Source of the DNA: Codonopsis lanceolata
Taxonomy: Eukaryota > Streptophyta > Magnoliopsida > Asterales > Campanulaceae
Length of the DNA stretch: 64,000 nucleotides
Direction of reading: 5' to 3'
Assembly (NCBI GenBank): GCA_013146195.2
Contig: CM028381.1
Location: 96,128,712-96,192,711 of the forward strand
Shown: positions 44,601 through 55,355 of the stretch, in pieces
How the letters are laid out: every line of letters starts with the position of its first letter
Numbering within the stretch: the stretch's first letter is position 1
The notes under the pieces: model-generated
What the model was told of the DNA's origin: nothing
The model's database searches: none
Seen by the model: only the letters and a program-made list of their open reading frames with translations
Made by a program: the position numbers and the translations under genes

Positions 44601-47600
44601 ATTAATTTATTGATTAGTCAAAAACTTTTAGAATTCACGAAACCTCTATATTTAATTTTTACTCTTCATTACTTGGAAACAAATTAATTATATGTTTGAT
44701 ACATGATAAATGAGCATAGAAGCTAAAGCATTTCTGAAGTACCTAAAATCACTTCCATTGATCTATTTTGCTATTCATTTTGCTTATGTATAGTTTAGTT
44801 GAAAAAATATATGTCATACGTTTAGTGCACAAGTGCAAAAACTAGTTAATCGTAAAAATGGAAGAACAAAAGGGATTGTTAACTTATGATCACTTGATAA
44901 GCCAAAGTGGAAAAGGAACACTATTCTGTTCAGATTACTTCTATTGTATGTTTACATTGCACAACTTCCCCACCCAACCCACATGAACAAAATGCTCTTG
45001 GGGCTGTTAATATGCGATTCCATGCAAAAAAACAGAAACATGGAATGGAAAACGGGATACCTGCTATTAGGATCGTAATAGTAGCCATTGATGGAACCAT
45101 CACTACAAGAGAAGCAAACATAGTAAAAACCGGCAATAGTCAATCCACAATCAGTTCCAACATTCACAAAGTATTGCTCTTTCCATCTCTGCATGTGATG
45201 TCAGAAAACTGTTAATTGTCTGATATAGAGTGAACTTCTCTAACCATTGATGAGTGAAGTAAGGTAGATTACCATGAATATGTATTGGTAATTACTAAGG
45301 TCCAACGACTTCCCACCATCAACCTCAACTTGGCTCTGGACAGAGCACAAAATGTCAAGACGGCCTGAATTCTGCATCTTATGGTAACATTACAAGGACT
45401 TACCAAGAGAGGTGAGAAAGAAGGAAACTTGGTCCAGTGTTCTATGTCGACTTCTGATCTGTTGCATTAAACAAAGTAATTTTATTCCATAATCAAAGTA
45501 GCAACAATAATTCTTTCTTGTCACTGTAAACAAGCTAAATGATTCTCACTAGAAGGAATGGACAGAACAGAAAAGAAATACATACGTAGCTTTCCATTTA
45601 TTTGTATAGAAAGTATAATTCTTGGTATCGACTATCTCTCCCTCCCAGAAAGTAACTACCTGATATACAAAATGAACCGCCTTAGTACGTTAGCAGGATT
45701 ATTGAAATTACTGGACACGGAACAAGCACACAGGGGTATTCCCTTGACAACCCAACATAAAAGACACAAAATGTGCAGTGTGGCATGCAGCAAAGTGAGT
45801 CATACAAGGATGCTCAATGGAATTCCAGCTTACGCACGAACTAATTTCATAAATAGCAGGAAATTATGGTACTCTTTCCAGTGAAATTCATAGGATCTCA
45901 GACCTGGATTGCAGAATATGAATCGTAGAAGGGTAAGGTTGGCGCTAAACAATGCTAATCCAAAAACTTGCACGACTAGTCGGGAAGGGAAAGCTCATAA
46001 TGAGCTTAAGGTTGCTAGGCCTAACCAAAATAGAGTCTGTGACCAGCGCAAAACTGAAAACTTCCATGCTTATAGTTGATTAATGTTAATCTCATCAGGT
46101 GACAAGTACATGAAGAATTTCTGTATCAGGGCATGTTAGCACCACACCGTTGGCTAACTTTCCTGCTCTTACTGCAAGCAGCTCTAGTATGGGGGCCATT
46201 GTAGCTCCCTTGCTCCAAACAAAGACCCCAAGTATCGCCAAGCTAAGGGTCACGTGACGTAATCCCGGCTTCAGCGGCCAATCAAATACTCTCAATAGTC
46301 CGCCAGGGGCAACTCACATGGGCTAACTGCATGATTCCTGTAGCAATTGCACTAGCAGCAAAGCGCTATCAGGGCTACTTATGGGGTTGTGAGTGAAATT
46401 TTAGGGAAAGACCTATATGAAAAGCTCTAAAGACCCTAGGAGGGTCCTTAAAGTATGTTTGCATTTGGCATGTGCCATGCTTCAACTGCCTGAACGAGTG
46501 TGCATGGAAACTCTTGATCAGTTTCCCTTGGTGGGTAGTTTCCCTTATCTTTCATTTCATATGGGAGATGACCCCTTTGCGAGTTATGTTTGTGTACTGG
46601 CAACACGTGGATTTAAAGAACAGTAGAGGAAGAATGAAGATAAAGTAAAAAGAACCTTTTAAATTTCTAATAATATATTAAGCTGCTTACTGGTGTATCT
46701 GCCATAGGAACATTAAGAGCTTCCATTGTGCCACATAGATATCCATGATCAAGGTCACAACCTTGGATCCGTACATTAACCCTCCAGGCTTCCTCTTTTT
46801 GTGGACCGGAAACATTCTGGGTTCCAGAAAATGCCTGTGCAATCAAAATGTCTTGCTTAAGAGAGCCAACTTATGAAAGTAAATGTAACAAGGAATTCAC
46901 TGCTGAAGGATCAACTCCTAGTCTATCAATTCTTGATAAATTAGAATACATGCATGTTCAATTGTATCATTTAGTGCAAGTTTGAACACAAGTTTTTGGC
47001 GGCACCTGCATGAAACATGATTCGTGATTCTACTAAGCTTAGTAACATTAGCTTGACAGGGTACCATGTATTTCCCTCTGCAATCTCTGTCCACACTGAT
47101 TCAGTCTTCTCATTCCACAAAAAATCATGACCTCAGAACTTTAACCACTTCACACTTTCTCATTCCTTGTACTTGTTGGCTAACATTAACCAGACCTATA
47201 AAAACTTACTTTTCTCTTGGTTATGTCAAATTGGTAGAGTTTATGAATAACTGGTAACAGGAAAATATAAAAGCGGCCTTGCTTAACATGAAAAATAACA
47301 CTATTGGTATGGCTCGTTTGAACTTGAAGTTCAGTGGTGCAAGGATCATTCAAACAAGCTTGTTGAGGATTATTCAATGTTTAGAACAGAGGAATTAATG
47401 AAGAAGCCAAAAATGTAAATTTCTATGAATCAGTGGATAGATTGCCACTTAAAGCAACAATTACATTTACAATCCAAAAAAAGTGTCACTTAATTCTAAT
47501 TAAGTTAATTAACTACAATGCTATAAATGGACCGGAAAGAATAATGAAAAATGATTCACGTAGCCGACCCCAAGTAATTGGAGAAAGGCTGGGTTGGGCA

Positions 47601-50134
47601 GATAGTGCTACAAGTAGCCTTGAGTGGCTCTAACTCTGTATGAGTTAAAAGTCAAAAGTTCCAATTATAATACAAAAATATTCTAAACACTTAAACTTGT
47701 ACAAGCCAACCATAAACCACATGTGGCCAAAACTCTATGGGCCATAGACTAACTAATGCCTATAAACAGAAGAAAGGAAATGCCTTGCGTCCAAAAGATC
47801 GAAATAAATAGCCACATAACAGGAAATTTTTTAAAGCTCATATATATATATATATATATATATATAGGATAACCATGGGTAAAAACCACCACAGCAGGCC
47901 ACATCGGAACCACCTATGCGAACAAATCCCCATGGCGACTCTCCAACTGGCCCCCTCCAACAAATTTAGGCAAAATCGGAAATGCAACCCACATAGATCA
48001 ACGTGGCACACATGGGTTATATTTTACCAGGCTCCCACATTTTACTTCAACCACAAAGCTATGGCCCCATAAGGCTACAATATATGACTGCAACTTATTC
48101 CATCAGTCAAACAGGCTTAAAGTGATCACACAGTACACTATTTAAGCAGTTCCACACTTACCTGACTTCCATTAGACATGTTATCAGTAACATTTCCAAC
48201 ATCTCCCTCCCTACAAAATTAAAAAAATTTACTTCCGCAATTGTTGGCCTCAAATCTTTGCTACCTCTGCAGAGATACTTCTGCTCTAACTAACTTTACA
48301 TTCTTATATTCGGCTCACATATATCTATCTGAACCCTCTCTCGATTATGTAATAAAAATGAATTCCACTGTTACTTTCAGTCCACTAATCAGAAATACAT
48401 CATTGGAAACTCATATCATGTGCGATCAAATCAAACAGGTCTGGCCAGACAGGTGGGCATTTGATATTTCCTTCTTTATTTTTTGCATTTCTGTCCATCT
48501 GAGTTGTTATCTTCTGAAACCCCTTCGTTCCACAACAAAATGCAACATGGAAAAGATTTCTTGTTCAAAGACTTGATCTATATGATATATCTTTTGCTGG
48601 TTTTACATGGGAACGTACTCTAAATGAATGCCACAAAAGTATAATCAAGCGAAACAACAACCAAGTCTAGATAGACTGGAAAGGAAGGATGTATTACCAG
48701 CAACTGAATTATTATTATTTTTTTTACAATTACCATTTACTTTAATCAAGTTATAACAAAGCCATCAAATGGAAAACATTTTCCCACCAATAATTCAACA
48801 TCATAGTGGCCTTCACAACTACTTTCAACACTTCCATGTAAATGTTCATAATACCAATAAAGAGGCTTCTTTAATTTTTAATTTTTAATTTTTTCTTTTT
48901 AGTGTTTTGGAACATTCAGATTCAATGAATAAAAAAAAAACTCCATATGCATGATAAACGGAAATCAATCAACTGGCAAAAACCAATATAATGTTGCTAC
49001 ATAGCAAAAAAAGGAAATCAAAAATGAAAATTTAAGAGGAAATCACCTGTCCAACGCTTAGAAGCGTACAAGCTTGGGGGGAAGTCTGTCCATGATTCGC
49101 ACCTTCACAAAAAGATAAAAACAGTCCTTGATACAGAAAGGATTGAAGTTTAACAATAGAACCACATGAATTCATTAATATCAACCCTTATGAAATTTCT
49201 TAGTTAAAAATGCACAGAAGATTTTAAAATATTCCTAACAAGACTAAAAGTCTCTATAGTTGGGTGTAAAGAGTGTAGAATACATACTATATATGAGATA
49301 GCATTTCTAGCAAATCTAACGTGTCAGCAGCAAAATTGGCTTCGCTTTGCGGTGCATAATTTTTAATGGAAACAACATTTACACCCAAATTTGTAAGTTA
49401 CCACTTACCACAATCACTGAACCTGATTAACTTATAAAAATAACTTGATAGAAATTCCTTGACACTAGAGGGTAAGACGGGAAGAAGGGTAAATTGGACT
49501 GTAGTATTATGATAAATTGACAAGCTCATTTTCCTTGATCGCCCTCTTCTCAATGAATAACCAGCATGTTTATCTAATACAGCTGATAATCACTGTACAT
49601 AACCCCTATAAATGAGATAAGGTCAAAGAATAAAAGTAAAACAACTAAACCACAAGATACGAAGAGATAAAACGCATTTCTGACTAATTATGTAAATTAG
49701 CTGAGTGTAAAAAACAAAATATAAATAAAAAACACTTTACGAAAGCATAAACCTTTTTATACATCAGAAACACAGTTATACTTCGTTACCATTTTTTGCA
49801 CTCATTGTGGTCTATGTTCAAAAGGCATGGCTGAATTGGCTTCTTATGTGCATTATCAACACTAACAATACGCTTCGATTATCAAGTATCTTTCCTTTAC
49901 CTCCAATTTTCTCAGCAAACAAACAGACTATTAATTGAAATGGAGCAAATTTAACGAATTCGAGATTCTAGCACCACAAATTAACCCTAAATCTAACAAA
50001 AGCAAATTTCTAACAAAATTACTACTTCCTTCAGATCATACAAAACATACAACGCATATATATAAATATAAAATTTTGGATTTGATACCTGAAATATTGG
50101 AAGGAGCGAGAGTATCGACCATTCTGACAGGCAT
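41653..50134 (-). CDS. GID4: GID4/VID24-family substrate receptor of the GID/CTLH E3 ligase
   Basis: Nine exons on the minus strand: 50089-50134, 49047-49102, 48162-48206, 46691-46834, 45586-45659, 45404-45458, 45273-45335, 45061-45188, 41653-41731. All introns are GT-AG; phases join to 229 aa. It starts 'MPVRMVDTLAPSNISGGAN'. The conserved beta-barrel covers 'EAWRVNVRIQGCDLDHGYLC', 'GTMEALNVPMADTPVVTFWE', 'HWTKFPSFSPLLSQ', 'RWKEQYFVNVGTDCGLTIAG' and 'FYYVCFSCSDGSINGYYYD', ending 'SGFSFSSYELQ'. GID4 proteins bind N-terminal Pro degrons and deliver substrates to the GID/CTLH ubiquitin ligase. The last intron (41732-45060) holds a 2.3-kb Mutator-like element, putting the final 26 codons 3.3 kb away. 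The 45-bp exon 3 uses the second AG of a GTAGGGAG acceptor; the first would hit a stop. Other introns show no gene. Confidence 0.95.
42500..42900 (+). pseudogene. Captured gene-like block in the GID4-intron element
   Basis: This stretch is clearly GC-richer than its surroundings and has open frames ('HFISDFFHLLRRPSSN', then from 42826 'MVRSHPPSSSSPSYSLKP') ending beside a possible donor (CACAAG|GTTCGA). It resembles a first exon with leader. I do not recognise the parent gene. Confidence 0.35.
43564..43951. mobile_element. Stowaway-like MITE nested in the Mutator-like element
   Basis: TACTCCCTCCGGACCTATAT and the inverted 'ATATATAGGTCCGGAGGAAG' mark the ends of about 388 bp. Confidence 0.82.
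43990..44103 (-). pseudogene. Short basic ORF resembling a type I MADS fragment
   Basis: The minus strand from 44103 reads 'TFLKKRKGLFKKVTQLHSTT' followed by an Ala-rich stretch. The KKRKGLFKKV block is like the DNA-binding part of type I MADS-box proteins (KRKKGLxKKVxELSTLC). The following cysteine and strand residues are not conserved, so this is only a suggestion. Confidence 0.3.
47520..47640 (+). repeat. SINE-like 3' motif in GID4 intron 3
   Basis: 'CGTAGCCGACCCCAAGTAAT' and 'AGGCTGGGTTGG' are like a motif I remember from dispersed plant retroposon tails. The borders are not resolved. Confidence 0.3.
47985..48092. repeat. Dispersed repeat shared with intron 7 of the TPR gene
   Basis: 47985-48092 and 18640-18760 share blocks such as 'GATCAACGTGG/GAATCAACTTGG', 'CTCACATTTT/CCCACATTTTACTTC' and 'ACCACAGCTA/ACCACAAAGCTATGG'. 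Family unknown. Confidence 0.45.
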
Positions 50135-50430
50135 TTTCGCTTTTGCTAGGTGAGAAGAGCGATAAGTATTTTCAGGTCATCTGTAGTTAGTAAAGCAGTC
50201 CTATCTCGATCAATTGTAATCGGTTCGACGCAGAGATAGAGAAACCAAATGAATCTGACTCCCTCCTTCCTGAGTTCATATAAGTCTTTGTTTGGTACTC
50301 ACCGCCGGGGTCAACAGCCACCTAGACATAAATATTTCATTATCACACTGTCTAAATTTTTTTTTTGGATGAAAAACATAAAATATTTATGAATACCAAA
50401 AAATACCCTTACTCACACAGCTAACTTTCA
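50135..50430 (-). promoter_or_regulatory. GID4 5' leader and promoter region
   Basis: This is the 300 bp between the GID4 start codon and the TIR element at 50437. No clear TATA box is seen. It contains a pyrimidine/purine-mixed leader and nothing else recognisable. Confidence 0.4.
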
Positions 50431-50436
50431 AGGTTA

Positions 50437-51232
50437 GACCATCTACGGTGGTTTCCTTTATTAACACCTTAAAAAAAAATTAGGGTTTTTTACCATACTT
50501 AAATCCCATAGTATACATCCTATCAATCACCCTATCCCTAAAAAAAGCTAACTCTCCCCCAACTTATTGGGTGAGTATTAGCCGGCCTCCATTCATCTCT
50601 TTCTTCTCTCTCCCCCATCTATCACCTTTTTCCATTGGTCTTTTTCATAGTATTCATTCCCTTTCAAAAAATTGGTTCCAAAATTTAAAGAAGGCGGTAA
50701 AACAGAATTTTTTTTTGGCTTGATCAGAACATCCAGTTTTTGGCCAAAATTTTGATGTGCGAGAGTGGAGAACCTATGAATTAAATAAACAACTCAACTC
50801 ACATCATCACTTTGATGATGGTATGCTTTCCCATTTTTTCCATTTTCTTTTTAATTAATTTAATGTATTTTTTGCACTATCATTTCCCTTTTTTTATTAT
50901 TTATAACTTAAAATTATGGGTATATTGATAATATTAAAAAACGTGACAAGACTTTCTTTAAATAAAAATAATTGATATAATCAAAACATATACTATATTT
51001 TTCATAAAATATAAAATTTAAAAGTATAAATATTTTATTTCAATTACAGTAGGAAAATTAAAAAATAAAAAATAGAAATAAATTGGTAGTTAGGTTTGTT
51101 AGTTAAGACGTCACCAATTCAAATGGTTATATAGATGGTGTTCATTGGAGTTGAAACTTTTTTAAAGGGCCTCTAAAAAAGTTTAGGGGGTTATATAAAA
51201 GGTGTTTTAGGGTGCAACCATTGTGGATGCTC
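50437..51232. mobile_element. Tourist-like TIR element with TTA duplication
   Basis: Ends 'GACCATCTACGGTGGTT' and, reversed, 'GAGCATCCACAATGGTT' are flanked by TTA at 50434-50436 and 51233-51235. About 796 bp, AT-rich, no transposase. Confidence 0.75.
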
Positions 51233-51296
51233 TTAGTAATACTTATAAACTGCAAAATATTTTGGACCAATTTAAAAGATCAAAATGAAAAAATAT

Positions 51297-52258
51297 GCTT
51301 CATTCGTCCCTAAATAATTGTCTTGTTTAAAACTTTCCTTTTTAAGATAATATTTTTATCATTTTACACTTACTTTTTAATCCTACTTTAATTATGTGCC
51401 ACGTACACATGAGTTTTAGGCTCCGTTTGTTTCATGGAAAATGATTTCCGGAAAATGATTTCTGGAAAATGAAAAGATTTCATTTTCAGGTGTTTAGTAA
51501 ATCTTTTGAAAATATGTTGAAAAACATTTTCGGATGTTAGGAAAATACATGGAAAATGTTACGGAAAACAATATATAAATAAATACAAAAAGTATATTCT
51601 AATATTAATACACTTATTAAAAATAAAATAGTGTTGAAGTTTAAGTAATTTTCTTTTAATAACCCCAATTTATTATTAATGATGTCAAATCAATAAGTTT
51701 TATCTTTTTTCAAGCTCACAAATATTTTTTTATTAATAATTGATATGAAAAATTGTTTTAAAAAATAAAATAAGTAATGTTTGGGACGTCCTTAAATAAT
51801 AATATAATATAGCAAACACTAATTTTAGGACGTAGTGAATATATCTGAAAATTATAATTTATAAATAATATGCACAAACTCCATTTATATTTCTAAACAA
51901 TTTATTTGTTGGGTGAAATATTGTGTGTGTATGTAAATATGTGTAATTTTGGAAGGGCGCGGAGGGTTGCTCGAACATTCGGAAAATGACTTACTGAAAA
52001 TAAATCTGTAAGTCATTTTCCGGAAAAGAAAGCTTCATTTTCCGTTAACTCGGAAAAGCTTTTACGTTGACTACATTTTCCTAAGGTTACCAAACACCGA
52101 AAAATGAGGAAAACGTTTTCCGGAAGTCATTTTCCATGAAACAAACGGGGTCTTAAAGTAAAATACACATCAAACTAATATTAATAATCCAATTAAATGT
52201 GTTTTTTTTAATTGTACATCAAGTCAACTCAAACGATAATTTTGGGACGAATGGAGTA
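51297..52258. mobile_element. Stowaway-like MITE split by a PIF/Harbinger-like MITE
   Basis: Left part 51297-51418 starts 'TTCATTCGTCCCTAAATAAT'. Right part 52153-52258 ends 'TTTTGGGACGAATGGAGTA'. The continuous relative at 13538-13750 shows that both belong to one element. Confidence 0.78.
51419..52152. mobile_element. PIF/Harbinger-like MITE (CCGTTTGTTT family), TTA duplication
   Basis: 'GGCTCCGTTTGTTTCATGGA' and, reversed, 'GACCCCGTTTGTTTCATGGA' are its ends, flanked by TTA at 51416-51418 and 52153-52155. It is 734 bp and well preserved; repeated 'GGAAAATGA' motifs mark both ends. Confidence 0.87.
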
Positions 52259-52400
52259 TATACAAATTACAAACTTCATCTTTAACCTCGAGACATTTGG
52301 AATTCCCCCAACCCCACCACCATTGAGCATCACCACCAACCCTTTCCCACCATTTCCATTAATTTCTCACCAAATTTAAAATTAAAAAAAAAAAAAACAA

Positions 52401-53745
52401 ACAAACAACACAAATGGTCCATGTACAATTTTGGTTTCTCAATTTTGGTCTGATTACTCTCAATTGGTCCTTAAGCTGAAAGTTTTCATGAAATTGGTCA
52501 TTCCATCTAATTTTGTCAGTTAAGTTTCCCCATGTGCATGTCACGTGACTTTGACCAGTGGTAAATTTGTCAGTTCACTTTAAAAAGTTCAGGGACCCTT
52601 GAGGCATTTGATTTTCTTCCTCTTCTTCTTATCTCCTCTCTTTCTCTTTTTCCTTTGTATATAGCAAAAACAGAGCACCATCATCCAAGGAAAATTAAGA
52701 TTTGAAGATCAATTGGGAGGGAAAGAGAGATTTGTTGAAGGAAAATATTAGGATAAAGTAGGTAGTCTGGCAACACCATTGAAAGAGCTTAGATTATCTA
52801 AGGATTGGAGATTTCAATTTGCTGGATCCAGTTTCTGAAAGAGAGAAAGTTTCTAGAGATAGAAAGAGGATTGATGCCCAAAAGGGTAAGTTGGAACTGG
52901 GCTTTTGGTAGTAATGGGCTTTTCGATCTCATAGGGGGCCTTTGATTGATGCTCAAAGAATTTCAAAGATGCTAAGAGCAACTAGCCAATTAGGCCAATT
53001 TGTTCCATAAGTTATTCACTATCTGTGATTCACACCGAACCAAAGGCATATTCGTACAAAAAGTTGGTAGATTCTTACTCAGTGGTTCCTAGATTCAAAA
53101 GTAAAAAAATAAAATGTACTTTGTAAGTAAGTCAATCAAAGAAGAAAACATGAGCATCCCAAGCTTTCGCCACCAAACCCAGGAAAGAATGATGGGTTGT
53201 CCAAATATTGAGAAAACTGAAGGCTGAGGGATGAGTTTCTTAACTTCTCTTAATACTAACTAGAAGAGGACTATGGTCGGACACCTTCCTTTCTTTTCGA
53301 TTGCTGAAAAGAAGATGAGAATGATTCAAAGAGGGTGGACGGTGGAGGTGGTTGGTGGATTGTGAGGGAGGAGGTGGTGGGTGGGTGGGGGTTTCTTGGT
53401 ATTTTTTTGGAGTGTTTCATGGGAAATTGATGGGTGAGATGGAAGAGGGTGAAGGAGGGAGGAAAATGGCAAGAGGGAGCTGGGTTATGAGGAGGAAGGA
53501 GATGATCCAATTAGGCCCTTGAAATAAAAAATTTTGCTAAATCGTCTCTTATAAGTTGAAATGATAAATTTGTTCCTGCAAAAATCACATGAGATGCATG
53601 TGGTAAAATTTTATGGTATAAAATCAACAAAATTGAACAAAAGGACCAATCCCGTGAAAACAATTAGTACATGGAGTAAAAATTCGCAAAATTTAGTTCA
53701 AGGACCAAAAATCTAAGTTTACAGGGATCATTTGTGTTGTTTGAC
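52401..53745. mobile_element. Long-TIR Mutator-like non-autonomous element
   Basis: 'AAACAACACAAATGGTCCAT' at the left pairs with the reversed 'CAAACAACACAAATGATCCC' at the right. Weaker pairing continues for about 180 bp. The interior (52620-53520) holds a GA-rich block and a minus-strand Pro/His/Ser-rich frame (53271-53510) that I do not recognise. No transposase. Confidence 0.6.
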
Positions 53746-54095
53746 CTAAAAAAATCATAGAGTATCCGGTAGGAAATCATACTTATAAAAAGAGAGTACA
53801 ACTTGTTGCTAGGTCTCCGACATTTTCCATTTAATCTTGAGAAGGGGATTTGTGGACCCCATAACGTCTTCGTGGCATGAAGATGCATCGGTAATCATAG
53901 TCTGGCAAATATAAACATTTTGGTGGGAGGGTTTTTTAGTTTGACCCCACAACTATTAACATTTGAAACTTTGAAAGCTAAAAACTAATAACATTAGTAA
54001 AGGGCATTTTGGTCTTTTTGAAGATTTATGTCCAACATAACAGAAGGATTGGCCTTATTGAATATCTAGACAAAGTACAATGATTAGAGAATAAA

Positions 54096-54371
54096 AAAAA
54101 TATTCCCTCACTTTTCAAATTATTGATGTCTTTGATTCGGCACACCATTTAAGAAAAAATAATTGATTGTATTATAAATATTGGTGAAATGTATGGTTTC
54201 CTTTAATGCTCTTGAATATGTGGCCATAATTAAAGTAGGTAGACAAAGTAAGGGTAAAATGATAAAAATGTTTTTCTTAAAAGGGAAAGTTTTGAAAGTG
54301 GATAATTATTTTAAAACGGATGAAAAAGGAAAGGAGGACGATAATTTGAAAACGGATGGAATAGTAGAATG
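54096..54371. mobile_element. Degenerate Stowaway-like MITE
   Basis: 'ATTCCCTCACTTTTCAAATT' and 'TTTGAAAACGGATGGAATAG' are its inverted ends. The interior matches 39003-39266 ('TTTCCTTTAATGCTCTTGAA'). Confidence 0.72.
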
Positions 54372-55048
54372 AGATTATCAAATTTTTAGTAGAGTGACCA
54401 AATTGGGAATTAAAGCCTAGAAGCTACTAGCTTTTATTCAAGGTGAGGTTTGTAAGTATGTAGTAGAAGTAAATAGATCATGTTTAACAAATGATTTTTG
54501 AACAAACACAAGTTGTGTAACATAGACAACAGTTAACTGTTAAAATAACAACATTAATTAAAGAAAGAATATGCTCAGCTAAACAATAAATTGGGGTTTA
54601 AGTATGTAGAAGAATTGGATTATCACTATTTTCATCAATAAAATATTTAGACAAAATTCCACTTAAAGAATAAACTTTACTAAAAGAAAAAAAGTAATGT
54701 TTTAATGACTCTAAAAAGAAAAAAAAAATCCACTTAAATCACAATTTGGTCACCCTAGCTTGACGAATTATTCGTTAAGCTCACTTTACTTTTTTTTACT
54801 CACATTAATAATTATATTTAGAAATAAATAGCGTGTTCATCACTTGGACTAAATATTTAGATGAAAAACTTTTAAAATTGACGCAAACCTAAAAATACTC
54901 TTATTCAGACCATCAACTTTGAGGGCTCCATAGTAGTACTCATAAACCGAAAGATACTTTGGACCAATTTAAAATATAACAATGAAAAAAATACAAAATA
55001 ACATACAAAATGAATAATTAAGAACATAACAACATATCTATGCATATG

Positions 55049-55171
55049 ATCAAAGGGTGGAGCTATCCACATCCCAAAGTTTGCTTTCTACAGCTCATTT
55101 CCTGCATCCATGTGTTGTATCGTGTATTGTACATTACCGGAAATGAGGTGTGAATAGCCCCACCCATGATC
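55049..55171. mobile_element. Short hairpin MITE
   Basis: 'GATCAAAGGGTGGAGCTATC' pairs with the reversed 'GATCATGGGTGGGGCTATTC', and inner 'CTCATTTCC' pairs with 'GGAAATGAG'. Confidence 0.6.
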
Positions 55172-55355
55172 AAATTGCTTCTTAAAACACAAAAAAGAAA
55201 AGAAAAGAAGAGTACAACTTCAAGAAAGAGGGCAAACTAGCCAAACTTTGGAATTTGCACTCATTGAGTTTTGTGAAGAAGAAATTGAATCTGATGAAGA
55301 AAGAAGAGATTCATTTACATCTCACTCCTAAATTCACAATTCCCCTATTCTCCCT

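Noticed and set aside
46095..46295. Minus-strand ORF in GID4 intron 4
   Set aside because: It looks somewhat protein-like, but has no splice context and no family I can name.
53271..53510. Pro/His/Ser-rich minus-strand ORF
   Set aside because: It could be a captured exon, but the composition alone is not enough and I recognise no family.
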